Positions 21,794-33,429 of a DNA stretch of 64,000 nucleotides are shown in pieces. Source of the stretch: Trichobilharzia szidati (taxonomy: Eukaryota; Platyhelminthes; Trematoda; Strigeidida; Schistosomatidae). Below the pieces are notes generated by a model, which saw only the letters and a list, made by a program, of their open reading frames with translations, did not search any database and was not told where the DNA came from. The translations under genes were made by a program, and so were the position numbers. Position 1 is the first letter of the stretch; the number at the start of each line of letters is the position of its first letter. The DNA is taken from the NCBI GenBank assembly GCA_944472155.2, contig OX235279.1, positions 56,021,564 through 56,085,563 on the forward strand. Direction: 5' to 3'.

Positions 21794-22578
21794 ATGCTGC
21801 AATGGAACTTATCGATTTGTGTACGAAAATCCTGAATATTCTTACAATTAACAACAAATTTCGACTGGAAACCAACCTTCCAGCAAACGATGACTTCATA
21901 CTGCAGTTTCCGATCGAGAATGAAGACCACTTAGGGATCCTGGAAGCATCTTTAAGAGACGAAAAGTACAAGGGGTTATTTGTGAGTTGACACATTTAAT
22001 TATCATTTTCTGTAGACTGCTAAAATGGTTGCCTGCCTTCTGCGTGATCCGAAGTTATCACTTAAAGTCATGGTGCACAATGTTCTAAAACCTGAAGTGG
22101 GTTTGAAGTTTACATTCCAAGGGAGTTTGACAAAGTCCAGCATTGTGCCTTATGTCTTTTATAAAATAATGAAATGTAAAATTCATTAATGAAGTAATTA
22201 ATGGATGTAATTATGGCGCAATTCTCCGGCCAACTAATGACGTCGAGGGAGGTTGGTGAAAATAGATAAGGCCACGAAATCGTACTTTCATAATTTGGAA
22301 GATTGTGTCCAAAGGTGTAACCGGAAGGAAGGAATTCAGGTAATGTTGTGAAACGCCCGCTTCGTTTTATAAGTCAACATGTGGTAATCACAACATTCTT
22401 TTTATTTCTAGGCAGACGGAAAAGATACCATGGGATATAACAGTGGCAGTTATGTAAGCAAACTTTCCGAAATGTAAATGCTGAGAATGTGATGACCACA
22501 ATTTTTCATCAACTAATCTTTTATTTTGCTTATTTACAGGATGATACCAGTGAATCTCCCTCGACGGATTTGCAGTGA
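21794..22578 (+). CDS. DUF4806-like small-exon gene, probably transposon-borne
   Basis: Exon chain with good splice signals. Exon 21794-21981 (acceptor TTATTTACAG) reads AMELIDLCTKILNILTIN, then FPIENEDHLGILEASLRDEK. A 34-nt intron lies at 21982-22015 (GTGAGT to TGTAG). Exon from 22016: TAKMVACLLRDPKLSLKVMV, VLKPEVGLKFTFQG. Later pieces: HNLEDCVQRCNRKEGIQ to 22339 (GTAATG donor), 22412-22453 (ADGKDTMGYNSGSY), and 22540-22578 (DDTSESPSTDLQ, stop TGA). The pattern resembles DUF4806, a domain of unknown function often found beside transposase genes. The junction between 22190 and 22270 has stops in all frames I tried, so the gene is either broken there or has an exon boundary I missed. Confidence 0.5.
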
Positions 22579-22679
22579 CATTGTACAACAGTTTCTAATA
22601 CAAAATTCCCTCAATTATTAAAACGGATTTCTTTCTACAAACTAAATGAATCGCTCAGGCGTAGGACACAGGTGATGAT

Positions 22680-23020
22680 AATTAGTAGCAGTCTTTTCGC
22701 TCTATAGTAATGCTAGTCAGTGCTGAATATGAGATGAGAGGGCTTGAATAAGGCTGAAAAATTGCCACTATGTGCTGAATTAAGTCTTCGTTCTGAAGTA
22801 ACGCCAGTCAGTGCTTAAAATGATCTGAAAGGGCTGAAATAAAGCTGATAAGCTAACCCAGTAAGTCCTGATCTACTTTTGAAAATGCCTAGAAAATGAA
22901 CACAGTGTTGAACCAGTGCCGGTCATGCTGAAAACAAGCACTGAGTTCTAGTCTGTGCCATTGAACAATCCATTTCAGAATTTACTCGCTATAGGATGCT
23001 AGCATTATTTCAGAATTAGT
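22680..23020 (+). repeat. cluster of short GCTGAA-type repeats, candidate CACTA subterminal region
   Basis: At least six copies of a degenerate AGTGCTGAA / GGGCTGAA unit occur within about 250 bp (for example near 22722, 22753, 22774, 22811, 22830, 22930). CACTA elements carry arrays of short subterminal repeats that bind transposase. A possible right terminus is the complement-CACTA text CAGAATTAGTG near 23008-23018. No matching left terminus was found. Confidence 0.45.
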
Positions 23021-23254
23021 GAGATTTAATTCAGCATTATAGTAAGCTTGGGTGCCACAGCTATTTGAAGACAACCCCGTAAAAAACGCAATATTACAAT
23101 GCATGACTGAGAAAAATCGATCGAGAAAATATCACACTTATAACCACAACTCTTGAAAAGCAAAACAACTCACGCGTTCGTAGACATCGATAGGCAAACC
23201 AATCCCAATGGAGTATATGATGAAACAAGCCTTGTGCAAACACAAAAGAGTGAA

Positions 23255-23440
23255 AAAATTGGAATATTCAAATGCTACATTTATATTCATCCCATCTGCT
23301 TGCAAACAACGCATAACGCAACCACACAAAGCCGCCTATATCAGTAGATACCTATGAAAAATCAAATCGACCGCCACTGTTCTAGTCAGTGAAAAACAAG
23401 AAAACCCCAAGCGCGCTAAATTTAGAACGCGATAATTAGG
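23255..23440 (+). repeat. dispersed ~190-bp repeat shared with 33232-33408
   Basis: Same orientation and about 80 per cent similar by eye to the right-hand end of the Merlin-bearing element: GCTTGCAAACAACGCATAAC, the block CAATCGACCGCCACTGTT / CAAATCGACCGCCACTGTT, and AACGCGATAAT. It stops at GCGATAAT, without the CCTCACC terminus present at 33413-33419. A solo or truncated end of the same transposon family is the simplest reading. Confidence 0.65.
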
Positions 23441-23759
23441 AAAATAATGGCAGGAATTGTCTGTCGCGTCCAAGGTCATTGGTGGAGTGGGACACTCAAA
23501 GGTCATTTCCGTCCATGTTAGTCGGCCATGTTGGAAAAAACTAGTTATTTCGTTGGTTTCGAATGTTTTTACCACCAGGTCAGTGTATTCGTTTCATTGT
23601 TATTGTTTCATACGCTGCTTTCATGCGGCTTTTAGTGTTCTAGTTGTCTTTCAGCTATTTATGAATTAGTACTATGTAGAAGTTTTGGAAATTATACACA
23701 TGAACATGTTTGGGTGGCAGAAGCCATTGTTTCCAGTTCATTCGTTTGTACTAAGTCGA

Positions 23760-24240
23760 AAGTAGGTGTGTAATCTAGGGAGGCTTTAAGTGAAGTAAGA
23801 GTAACTTTTCCATAGTTTTTAAAAAAGGAGAGATAGTAGCAAGAGGTCTAAATTTAATACATGTTCTAGTAGATGACTTGGGTATAAGTACAATTTTGAT
23901 GTCCTTCCAAACGGCTGTCACGACATTTCTGGAAAAAGATTCATTAAATATGTCCATGAGAAGATAATACAGGATATCTGCACATTTTTTAACAATAAGG
24001 CTAGCCAAACCGTCTTGTCCTAGGCTACAAGAAGGGGAGGCATTTTAGAACGTCATTTGCATTGAAACCAGGAAAGCTGGTTTCATTAACAGTTGTGACA
24101 CTAGAAAGCTTGGTATTTGTGGGAGAAAGTGTGAAAGACTTGTTTAGTGTACACACATCAAATGGACAGGGAATATTGTTGTAATACTGGAGGTAATTAG
24201 ATGCATAAAGGCGGAAGTTATTTTATATCCATAAAGTAGA
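23760..24240 (-). mobile_element. CR1-like retrotransposon, short minus-strand fragment
   Basis: The minus strand from 24008 down reads LIVKKCADILYYLLMDIF, NVVTAVWKDIKIVLIPKS, CIKFRPLATISPFLKTMEKL. This is the linker and first RT blocks of the CR1-like family seen at 16547 (+), which has NVVPAIWKDIKIVPIPKS. Above 24008 the match to the preceding linker continues with breaks to about 24240. The palm motifs are absent. Confidence 0.72.
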
Positions 24241-25899
24241 TACGCGAATACCGCAGTTGTTGATCATAGAAATGATGGACATTAGATAACATCACATAAT
24301 TCAACGGCTTATTAGAAACAAGTAAAACTTGCTTCTTTGCTCATTGTCAAGTAAGCAGTCTATTTGATGATGTCACTGCACATTAACAGATTCGTGAAGT
24401 AGCTATCAACCCTAGATCACTACATTTACCTGTACTACATACTTTGCGTTTAGCAGTATTCAGACTTGCAGCTGGCTAGATAAGGCGACTTAAGCGTATC
24501 GAACAGTACAGAATTATTATTCAAATTGCCAAATCCTACTTAGCTTTTACAATGTGCTATTGTGTAGAAACAGATACGAAATCCTATGAATGACTAAAGT
24601 AACAGGCGGATAATTCTATAGTAAATATCCATCCCACTAGCTTAACATGCATTGATCCGAATCCACTTATTACAAAAGCACATAGTATAGCGACGCACTG
24701 AAAAAGTCTAGAGGAAGTAGAAATCAAGAGTATATTAAACATTTCATCAATTTACAAAAGAATATTTTGATGAAGGGTATTGGCCTTAGTTTAACCGAGT
24801 GATATTTCCACTGATTTCATATTCGACAACCTCCGTATACCTGAAAAAATAGAGCACATGTAAGCACTAGCACAACACGAAGTTATAAAAGATAATTCCA
24901 CATATTAGCATACACTATGAATACACTGATTCTGTTAATACTAAGTAACATCTCATGCAAATAAATATATCTGCAGTCCACAGCTGGTTTTTTGATATTG
25001 GCACCGTGTGCATAAATAGACTTCATATGTTTTCCGGTATTAGAGGCTTATACGCAAATTCCAAGACAACCTCTGAACATCTATATTATTTGGGAATCTT
25101 TCTCCTATTAAGATTACTTGCAGATCAACTTCACACTAGATACATTTACATTAAATGAAGTATTGCAAATGTGTAGCTTAGAAATCGGTCCGAAATCTCA
25201 GTAATGTCCAGTGAGCATAGCTTTATGAATCCTACAGAAATTACATTCTCATATCCAGTAAACTATGGCCATCAGATATGAAGTACATACGTCTCAACTC
25301 TAAAAAGTTATGCAGAGTGTTAACAGAATAGAGAAATACTTAATATATTGTAAGGTACACAGACCTGTTGTGTTGATGAGAATAACAATGCCACATAATG
25401 CAACCTAAACTTTCAGTCGTGATGCGGCATCTGTACAGCTTCATGTTAATGAAAATATAAGGAGAAATACATCTCCACTATTGGTGATCAAAAACATTGC
25501 AACATTAAGTTTACAGTGTCAGTGGGAATGGCATAACAGACAGTAGATTGATAATAATAATAATAAAGCTGAATAGATTTAGTTCTCATAATCACCACGA
25601 TTCATGTGTATAATCATGCCACGTATTAAATTAATCTAATAATAATATATTCCCACGTTTGGAACATGAGGGACGCCAGTGTGCAAGCATCATCAATATG
25701 ATAAATCCCATATACGATTAGTAGGCATATTTAATAATAATAAATATAATAAAATACATATGTAGGACACACCAATTGTACAGGCATGGATAAGTATTAT
25801 TTAAATTACATAAATTTGGTTTATGGTTAAATTATATGGTTGCAGTCGTTTTTGTCTTCGGTTCGTGGGAACAATGCGATAACCAGTCATTCAATGGAG
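24241..25899. other. AT-rich spacer, nothing recognised
   Basis: About 1.65 kb with short ATA/AAT-rich runs (near 25548-25568 and 25735-25755). No motif, exon candidate or shared repeat seen. Confidence 0.45.
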
Positions 25900-25967
25900 C
25901 ACATCAAGACATATAGAAATATTGTCTTCGCATTAATCAGTTAAAATGTTGTGAGCCGCCTGTAGCG

Positions 25968-26255
25968 TTGAGGGTTCTCGATGAGTACCTGAAGTATAAC
26001 GCTAAGCTCAATAAAACGAAGGCTACGTTGGACTTCATTAACAATTGCATTGAGTTAAATCACTATCCTAAAGTTTATTACAAGTTTCTACGTCGATATA
26101 GAGTTCATCCTAATAAGAAGACGCTGAAACGATATGCACTAAACCAAACGGACTCTTGGTGTACATTCATTCAAGAGAATGAAATGAATATCGCTCGCAG
26201 GCAATATGCGGTATATGAACTGCTAGAAGATCTTCGAACGCCATTTATGGAATAA
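25968..26255 (+). pseudogene. PLE family 2 N-terminal coding fragment
   Basis: Open frame of 95 codons reading LDEYLKYNAKLNKTKATLDF, FLRRYRVHPNKKTLKRYALN. PLE proteins begin with a variable, Lys-rich helical domain of this kind ahead of the RT. The region from 26256 to 26760 joins it to the RT but has stops and frame changes, so the protein is not continuous. Confidence 0.55.
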
Positions 26256-26760
26256 GTTACCCAAGTTAGTTAACGAAGAGCACAGAAGAAGCAGATAATG
26301 CTCATGAAAGGACTTGGAAGGAAGCCAGAGGCTGGTAAATTTCCAGCATATCCTAAAAAGTACGTCTACGATTATAGTAGTGTTGAATTAAATAAGGTGC
26401 AACTTGAAGTACTTTCCCTTGGCCTTCGATTTTGTGATAGACCGAAACAATCACTTGGATACTGATACTGAATTTGAAAACCTATTTAGTCAAACAAGGG
26501 ATCTAGCTCCATCATCCACCTTCGAAGTAGAACGCTTCAAATCCAGTCTAGTAGATTGTTGTTTTTAGTACAAAAACCTCAAATCCAACAGTAAAAGTTT
26601 CTTGACAAAGGAGCACAGAGAATAATTAAAAGGACTGATAAATGATGAGAGACTGATAATCACAAAGCCGGATAAAGGGTTAGGAGTAGTCCTTCTTGAT
26701 AGAAGTGACTATATTAAAAGATGAAGGATATATTGAAGGACACACAGAAGTTTCAAAAAC

Positions 26761-28342
26761 TTGAGGAGAAGAAAGATTTCAGTAAAAAAAATAGAGAATG
26801 AATTAACCAGACGTTTGAGGAAACTAAGGGAGGAGCAGATAATTTCTGAAAGTTTATATGAAGAAATCAGACCAACGGGCACGTATACGCCAAGATTGCA
26901 TGGCCTGCCTAAAGTGGATAAACCAGGGGTACCGTCAAGGCCAATACTTTATATGCAAAATTCGCCCTACCATGCTCTACCCAGATGGTTAGTAAATATT
27001 TTCAAACCATTGCATAAGAGAGTGAAATATAGAGTCAAATGTGTATTTGAATTCGTAGACAAAATAAAAGATATTAATATCAAGAACAAAACCATGATAT
27101 CTCTGGACATAACATCGTTATTCACAAATTTACCTCTGATAGATACAGTTAATTATATATGTGAACAAGTGGACAGGCAGTCGAAAAACATTGGAATCCA
27201 TATTGAAATCCTAAAAGAATTGATATTAAGATGTAACATGGATGTAAACTTCAAATTTGACGGCACGCTTTACAGGCAAGTGGAAGGGGTGGCTATGGGC
27301 TCCCCATTGGGTCCCATTCTGGCTGATTTCTTTCTAAGTAAGCCAGAAAATGGACCTCTGAACAACCTTATCAATAAGCTCTGATTTTATTGCCGATATA
27401 TGGATGATACCTTTATTCTTTGTGATAATGGTTCTGATAGGAGTACAATAATTACTGAATTCAATGAAGTACATCCGGCTATGAAATTCACATGCGAAGA
27501 GGAATCCCAAGACAGAATTGCCTTCCTGGATGTCCTACTTACAAGAAAACCAGACGGTAGCACAAAAAGAAATTCGCATAGAAAAAGCAGGACAATATAC
27601 ACACTTTCACAGTTTCGTTCCTATCAATTACAAAAGAAATTTAGTGAAGACCCTCAGCCACAGAGTTAGAGCTCTATGCTCAGGGGAAGTAACTGAAGAC
27701 GAATTAAGCATTGTATATGATACTTTGATCGAAAATGGTTATCCTGACAAATTTATCAAGAAACACATGACAAAGCAAGCGGTAAAGGACTACTCACTGT
27801 CTGTAAACAAGAAGCTTTTATATATACGACTAAAACTCATGGGCGATATACCAAACGAGATAATTACGAAGAAATTAAGAAAATCAGTTCAAAGAACTTT
27901 TAATGCTGGCGAACTACATGTATTATTCTCGACAGGACCGATGGTGCTACCTCGACTGAGAGATGAAGTACCTAGACTAGCCACTTCAAATTGTATCTAT
28001 CAATTCAACTGCGCTTGTGGAGCGAGTTATATTGGCCGTTGCTCTAGGAACTTGATTTTTCGTGCTCGAGAACATATTCCACTATGGCTAAGGAAAGGTG
28101 TAGTCAAAACTATTAACAGCTCGATATTAGACCATCTGGTGCAAACTGGTCACAAAGCCAGCGTAGAAGAATCCTTCTCTATAATACATCGGGTGCGTAA
28201 TAAATTACCAAAATCGTCGAAGCACCGCATGCTCCAAACAGCTATTGCAATTCGCCTCAAACAACCAGTGCTCTGTGTTCAAAAGAAACAAGTTCAGCTC
28301 CTACTACTGCCCTGGCACTCAGTAGAAACTATAAACTCATGA
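26761..28342 (+). pseudogene. PLE family 2 RT and GIY-YIG endonuclease, broken
   Basis: RT: TPRLHGLPKVDKPGVPSRPI (PLE hallmark), MISLDITSLFTNLP (motif A, Asp), VEGVAMGSPLGPILADFF (motif B), then an in-frame TGA at 27382 and CRYMDDTFILCD (motif C, YMDD) at about 27388. A frameshift near 27570-27590 moves to the frame of 27518-28342, which holds VRALCSGEVTEDELSIVYDT and the GIY-YIG domain: NCIYQFNCACGASYIGRCSR, REH, with the CxCxxxYIG spacing typical of PLEs. The nuclease Arg in CSRN is retained. Few breaks, so a moderately young copy. Confidence 0.82.
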
Positions 28343-28480
28343 ATTTGCACTATTATTTTCCATAGTTCTTCTGACATTCAGCTTATTTTATGTTGATGCT
28401 GTTCAACTGTAATCTATCAATATTATTGATTTGCTGTTATTTAAACAATAATATTGGTCATAAGACTAATTCATTCATTC

Positions 28481-29679
28481 ATTATGTATAACCTGACGAT
28501 GAATTTATCAAAAAGGGTACTCTTTGTTCCGTGTCCATTCTTTTGAAAAAACCCAAGTATGTTTCGGATGGACTACAAATATTTGGGAAAAAATAAAGCT
28601 TGAAGTCATTCCCTCATATAACTTTGCTGTGTACGACATCGAGTCTTATTCTTCATCTATATCCAAATTCGGTGATAATTTAAAATAAGTGATACACTTG
28701 TATAGTTTTGTCAGCATTTTCATCGTAAGTAACACCAGAAGTGGATTGCACCCAGTGTAGACTGATAATAATGATAGTTTATGTCTTCTTATAAACGGGT
28801 GTTTACGAGAGATGCAAGCTATTTTTACAGGCAAGATCAGTTGTGTTATAAATTACAATCGTCAAGTATTACAAATAATAATGAAGTGGAACAGCAAGGA
28901 AATTTAAACGAGTAATTTTCTTCTCCACTTCACTGCACTTGCAACAATCACGAGAACCACCTATATTTGTTAGCCAAGCAGTCAGCTAAGCAGACAATGG
29001 TACAATATTAATACAGTCGAGATATTTTCTACATTGAATTCAAATAACCCATAGTACACTGCACCAGTCAGGTCAAATATATATGAAATCCACTTAGAGA
29101 TAACCTTTCAACTTACAATAATTCCTGTCCAACCACAGAAAGATTGAAAAGCACATCTACATGATAACTTAGGTTCCCGCATACGATTCTGTTGGCATTT
29201 ACAGGCGATTTCCAAGTACTAATAGAATTCTTTTGTCAAATAGTACCGTTCTTCACACGAAAATAGGCTGTATTGATATCCTGAGACTTGAAGTCTTCAT
29301 TGAATGATACTATGCCGAAAGGTGTAGCTTCTAAATAAAGTAGACTATTTGTGTAGATGACATTACCCTCCAACTATCCTATCTTCCTCATTATAGCGAT
29401 ATTTTGATACAGTCCGCCTGAAACACTAATCGTATATTGATGAAACCTGTACACTGTCGTCCCTAATGTGGAAAGATTAAAATATGTTACTATTATCACG
29501 AGATGATGTAGCATTTAAATCTATTCCCATTATCATACTGAAGGAGGAGAGGCAATATAATTTTGGCACACCCAATATTGGAGGGTGATTTAGGGATTGA
29601 CACTTCAATCTTTTTCTCTCGCTCCAGAATACACTTACAAAGTCACCGCGAGAAGGCACTCAAATCGAGGTCGAATAAA
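28481..29679. other. spacer with one short repeat
   Basis: Mostly unremarkable. About 80 bases near 28795-28875 (GGGTGTTTAC, TACAGGC, ATAAATTACAATCGT) resemble a segment present at 31515-31600 (inverted) and 36325-36410, inside the two transposon-like units to the right. Confidence 0.45.
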
Positions 29680-29689
29680 ATACGTGTGG

Positions 29690-32165
29690 GGTGAGGATAA
29701 ACGTCATCGTGATATATTATCGCGCATCGCATGGGTTATCGCGTCCACGTCTATAGAGGTGTTATAATCGTTCAGTTTTGCAAAAATAGATTTTATTTGA
29801 CTCTTTTTGGGCTTCTATAGCAGAAAAAGCAATATTTTTCTGTACTGTTTGTATTAATGGGTGAAGTTGTCTTAATATCCCAGACGATATGTTACTAAAC
29901 AAAGTCATCCTTTATAAGAAATTTTGCATGCAAAGACTATTATTTGCGTTTTAGAGCCTTAAAGCTTTGTTATTTGCGAGTTGTTATAGATCTTAAGGCT
30001 ATAAATTGACTACAGACAAAGGTTGTTGTAATAGCAGTTATTCTGTGAGAATCGGGCATTTGAAAGAGAAATAGCCCACAGACATATGTTAGAAGTACGT
30101 TTATAGGATGTTAAACACTTTTATTATCATCCATGATGATTAAAGTATTTCATGACACATAGAAGAGATCATGCGATGAATGAGACAAGCTGCTGGATTT
30201 CCTGGTGATTATGTCCATTTCGATGAAGTTCCTAGTTAAAATTGCTCAGGCGAAGATGTGATACTAGTTTAGTTTACATTGTCACATGGAATTTCGGAAG
30301 ACCGTAATTGCTCAGTGCATAAAATGGCATCAAATTATGTTGATATCAGTGTGCATTGGGGCAAGAAGTATAGTATATATGGTTCTTCTAAAATGTCAGA
30401 CTGCTTCAAATTAGTATCAGCTTTCTGACGAGTAGTAGCTAGCAGCTGTGTCCTGCAACTACTACACCTGTTACTTGAGTTATATCAGTCTTAATAATTA
30501 TTCATTTTCAGATCACTAAGATATTCTGAGATCCTTAATGGATTGCTTGTGGCTATGAAGGTTATGGAAGGTGCACTTATGACTCATATTTTTAAAGCAT
30601 TTATTATTAAACAAATTATCTGTAGGGATTTTGTGATGATCAGGTTACAATGCTTGTGTGTATGTAGTTACTGCATGCTATTGTGCGTGAAGAGACGGTT
30701 GGTGAAAATGAAGAAAGAATAAAGTTTCCGATAAACTCACCATGAATACTGCAAACTGTTGATAAGAAACTGCATCAAAGGAAAAAATTCCGAACAGCCA
30801 GAAAATATTACTGTAGTTTCGATGATTAATACCTTTTACATTTGTAAGTCATCTTTTCAAAGTTCAGAAGGACACCAAAGCATCAATGCTACCCAATGAG
30901 CCCTACAGAAATTCGCGAGAGATCTTACATGTCAGGTTGTTTCATGAATTCCAAGCATGCAGATCTTTCAATTTACTTGTCACTGAAATATCACTTATCT
31001 ACTACACCATACTCTTTTTATTTACGCACTATTACACTCCATTTTTTCTTAACTGGATAAGCCTTTATTAAAGCTGAGGCTTACTCTTTGTGCGTATTGG
31101 TCGCTTGCTTAAAGTCTGGTTGCTTTGATTAGAAACACGACAACACCAGTTTTAAACAAATCTGTATTTCCATCGAAAACTTCATAGTTTCCATGCTTAC
31201 ACCGATATGAATAGCATTAAACATTGCAATGGTATACTACCATTCCAAGGACTTTATAGCTACTTGCCGCGTATATCTTGTAGGTAGACTTTCAATGACG
31301 CATTTTCGATAATTGCATTTTATGCCATTTCGCAGTTTATCAGGACGTTGTTCTCTTCGCGAAATAGCTTCAAATTACGAGAGGGCATAGCACTTACCCA
31401 AATATAGTGTTCATTGTGAAGGGTTTACACTTTAACATTTATGATAACCTGTTCTAATTGCTTGTACAATAATTAAACAATCTAAACTTTTGAAAAAGTA
31501 TTAATTTATGATACTTCACGATTGCAATTTATATGACAATTTATTGCGCCTGTAGAAATGGCATGCATTCCTTGTAAACACCCGTTGATACGACATATTA
31601 AATTATTATTATTATTTACATGGTGCTGTACTTTAGAAGATAAACAATGTATGTGACAGTGAAAACCACAGAAGAATGCTGTCATGACCAAAGAATGAGA
31701 GAGGAGAATGAACTTTTTTCAGCAAAGGTAGGCAAATATAAAGCGTTTAACTTCTACATTACTTTTTCTAACTTCAGTGACTTACAAAAATACACTTTAG
31801 TCACTTATTTGCAGATGTCCGGCAACGTCAATCAACCTGGTCACAGCAATTCGACATCGCCGAAATAATCACGAAAAACAATTGTGTTAAGACATTTACT
31901 TGTTATTCTTCTTCATTAAATATATTTAACATCCTGCTTACCATGCTTTTCTTATTCTATCTGAGTGAAACTAAATTTGTCATCATGACGAGATGGAAGC
32001 CTGACTAATCAATGAGACCTGAGAAAGTAGTTGTTGGCATAATTCAACGTAAGCGAAATCTTACTACGACTGCTACAGCTCAACCTATTAAATTATTCGT
32101 CTCGTGTACACTTCGTCTTACACTATACGTCAACATCCGTAACCATATGGATTGACATCACGCTT
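29690..32165 (+). repeat. left arm of the large inverted repeat
   Basis: Non-coding 2.4-kb arm, partner of 35743-37984. It ends where the Merlin inner inverted repeat begins. A short ORF at 31647-31868 has no partner of conserved frame in the other arm and is not called a gene. Confidence 0.85.
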
Positions 32166-32358
32166 TAAGTGAAATGACAAAGTTAAACATTCGACACCAA
32201 TAACAGCCAATCAGCAAACGACCTTGAACGGACCAATCACATTAAAGAGGCGTTTATGATAATTGGAAGCGTATATTTGTACAAAAATGCATGGAAAAAA
32301 GTATAAAACGGTTACAATGGGTATCTTTCTCGAACATGGGACAAAAACATCTCCCAAC

Positions 32359-32802
32359 TCAACATGGGACTGTCAATAAAAAAATCGCACCACATTCTGT
32401 ACATATATTCGTCGAAATGACTAAAATCACATCCTCTTTCGATCCATTTATAGCCCGGATCCAATTTTTCAATCTCCGCCAAAAACCTTCAATTGAATTC
32501 GTATGAGTCCCAGTAACAGGATCGACGAAATCATTCGAGTGGTCCACTCTATGGTGAATGTAACGCAGAGATGACGAGGAATCATAGCCTTTCCACTCGT
32601 CCGTATGCACAATTGTTCCCCTTTTCACAAGTCGAGTTATAATAGGTATCAAAGTGCTTGCCTTCCTGTCTCCTATCCTTTTGACAAACCCTTTTCGAAG
32701 GGACGTGTCGTATAAACCGATAACCCAAATGTTGTTCGCTCTCTGACGACCCCGATTGTATTTCTTCTTTATCAACACTGTCTCGTCTACATGAACTACT
32801 AC
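32359..32802 (-). CDS. Merlin (IS1016/ISXO2-like) transposase, C-terminal catalytic part
   Basis: DDE transposase cutting at the inverted termini and inserting elsewhere. The minus strand shows VHVDETVLIKKKYNRGR (first catalytic Asp), ANNIWVIGLYD, IGDRKASTLIPIITRLVK, VHTDEWKGYDS (second Asp), VDHSNDFVDPVTGTHTNSIE then EGFWRRLKNWIR (Glu of the DDE triad). All three catalytic residues are present. The upstream N-terminal part (QWYQHCRDIASWKM near 32860) is in frame except for a TAG just before VVHVDE. Family proteins are about 250-330 aa; this open part is about 148 aa. The C-terminus after NGSKEDVILVI may be altered. It probably does not give a full protein from this copy. Confidence 0.8.
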   Translation of the reverse strand, partial: VVVHVDETVLIKKKYNRGRQRANNIWVIGLYDTSLRKGFVKRIGDRKASTLIPIITRLVKRGTIVHTDEWKGYDSSSSLRYIHHRVDHSNDFVDPVTGTHTNSIEGFWRRLKNWIRAINGSKEDVILVISTNICTECGAIFLLTVPC

Positions 32803-32935
32803 GTCCTACACGCCTGACAGAGAAGTAATTCTGTCCATTTTCCATGATGCGATATCTCTACAATGCTGATACCATTGGACTGTTGAGACGAAGCTATTCT
32901 CCGTCTCCGCAGCTGCCGCTCTCACTGGCTGCTGC
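32803..32935 (-). pseudogene. N-terminal remnant of the Merlin transposase
   Basis: On the minus strand, from the region complementary to 32910 downward: NSFVSTVQWYQHCRDIASWK then ITSLSGV and a stop, just before the catalytic block. The WYxxCRD pattern is typical of the DNA-binding side of Merlin/IS1016 transposases. One stop separates it from the catalytic ORF. Confidence 0.55.
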
Positions 32936-33429
32936 AGTACCCAACAGTTGCAGATATACAAAATTTGGGGTGACTCTAAACTTTAGGAACCCAAACGAAC
33001 GAACGGACAAATGACCTTGACAAGGACAATTTTAACCAATCAGAAGGCAATACTGAACTACACTATCCTCCTCGAACTGCAAACGTAACCATGTTAGGGC
33101 ACGCATTGAAATGAATCAAGCGCTATACAACATTGAACTACGTTCGTGAATCTCATTGGATAATTCGACGTCATCGCTGATTGGTAGTTATTGGTGTCTA
33201 AAGTTTAACTTGGCCAAACAGTGACACAACGTTAGAATAGTCAAATGTTACATTTATACTCGTCAAAGTTGCTTGCAAACAACGCATAACACAACCACAC
33301 ACGATGGCACCTACCTAGGACGAATCAAAATCCAATCGACCGCCACTGTTATAGCCAATGAAAGACGAGAAAACCCTTAAGCGCGGAAGATTTAAAACGC
33401 GATAATGTATATCCTCACCATACGTGTGG

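Larger units (their letters stand above)
25900..28480 (+). mobile_element. Penelope-like element, family 2, frame-broken
   Basis: Plus-strand PLE with all parts visible: an N-terminal domain (25968-26255), a damaged linker with KPDKGLGVVLLDRSDY near 26665-26710, RT, and GIY-YIG endonuclease ending at 28342. The 3' UTR contains an inverted pair AATATTATTG/CAATAATATT near 28418-28455. It belongs to a different PLE family from 42131-48018, as the RT and nuclease sequences differ clearly. No LTR-like flank or target duplication was identified. Confidence 0.83.
29690..33419. mobile_element. DNA transposon carrying a Merlin-type transposase, with target duplication
   Basis: Terminal inverted ends: left starts GGTGAGGATAAACGT, right ends (complement) GGTGAGGATATACATTATCGCG. 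Immediately outside both lies ATACGTGTGG (29680-29689 and 33420-33429), a 9-10-bp target duplication; Merlin elements make 8-9 bp duplications. The transposase is near the right end (minus strand). An inner inverted pair (32165-32262 and 33120-33235), sharing GACACCAATAAC and CCAATCAGC, flanks the transposase gene. The left 2.4 kb is non-coding and recurs inverted at 35743-37984. Either this is a long Merlin, or a ~1.1-kb Merlin core sits inside another element; the single outer duplication favours one insertion event. Confidence 0.65.
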
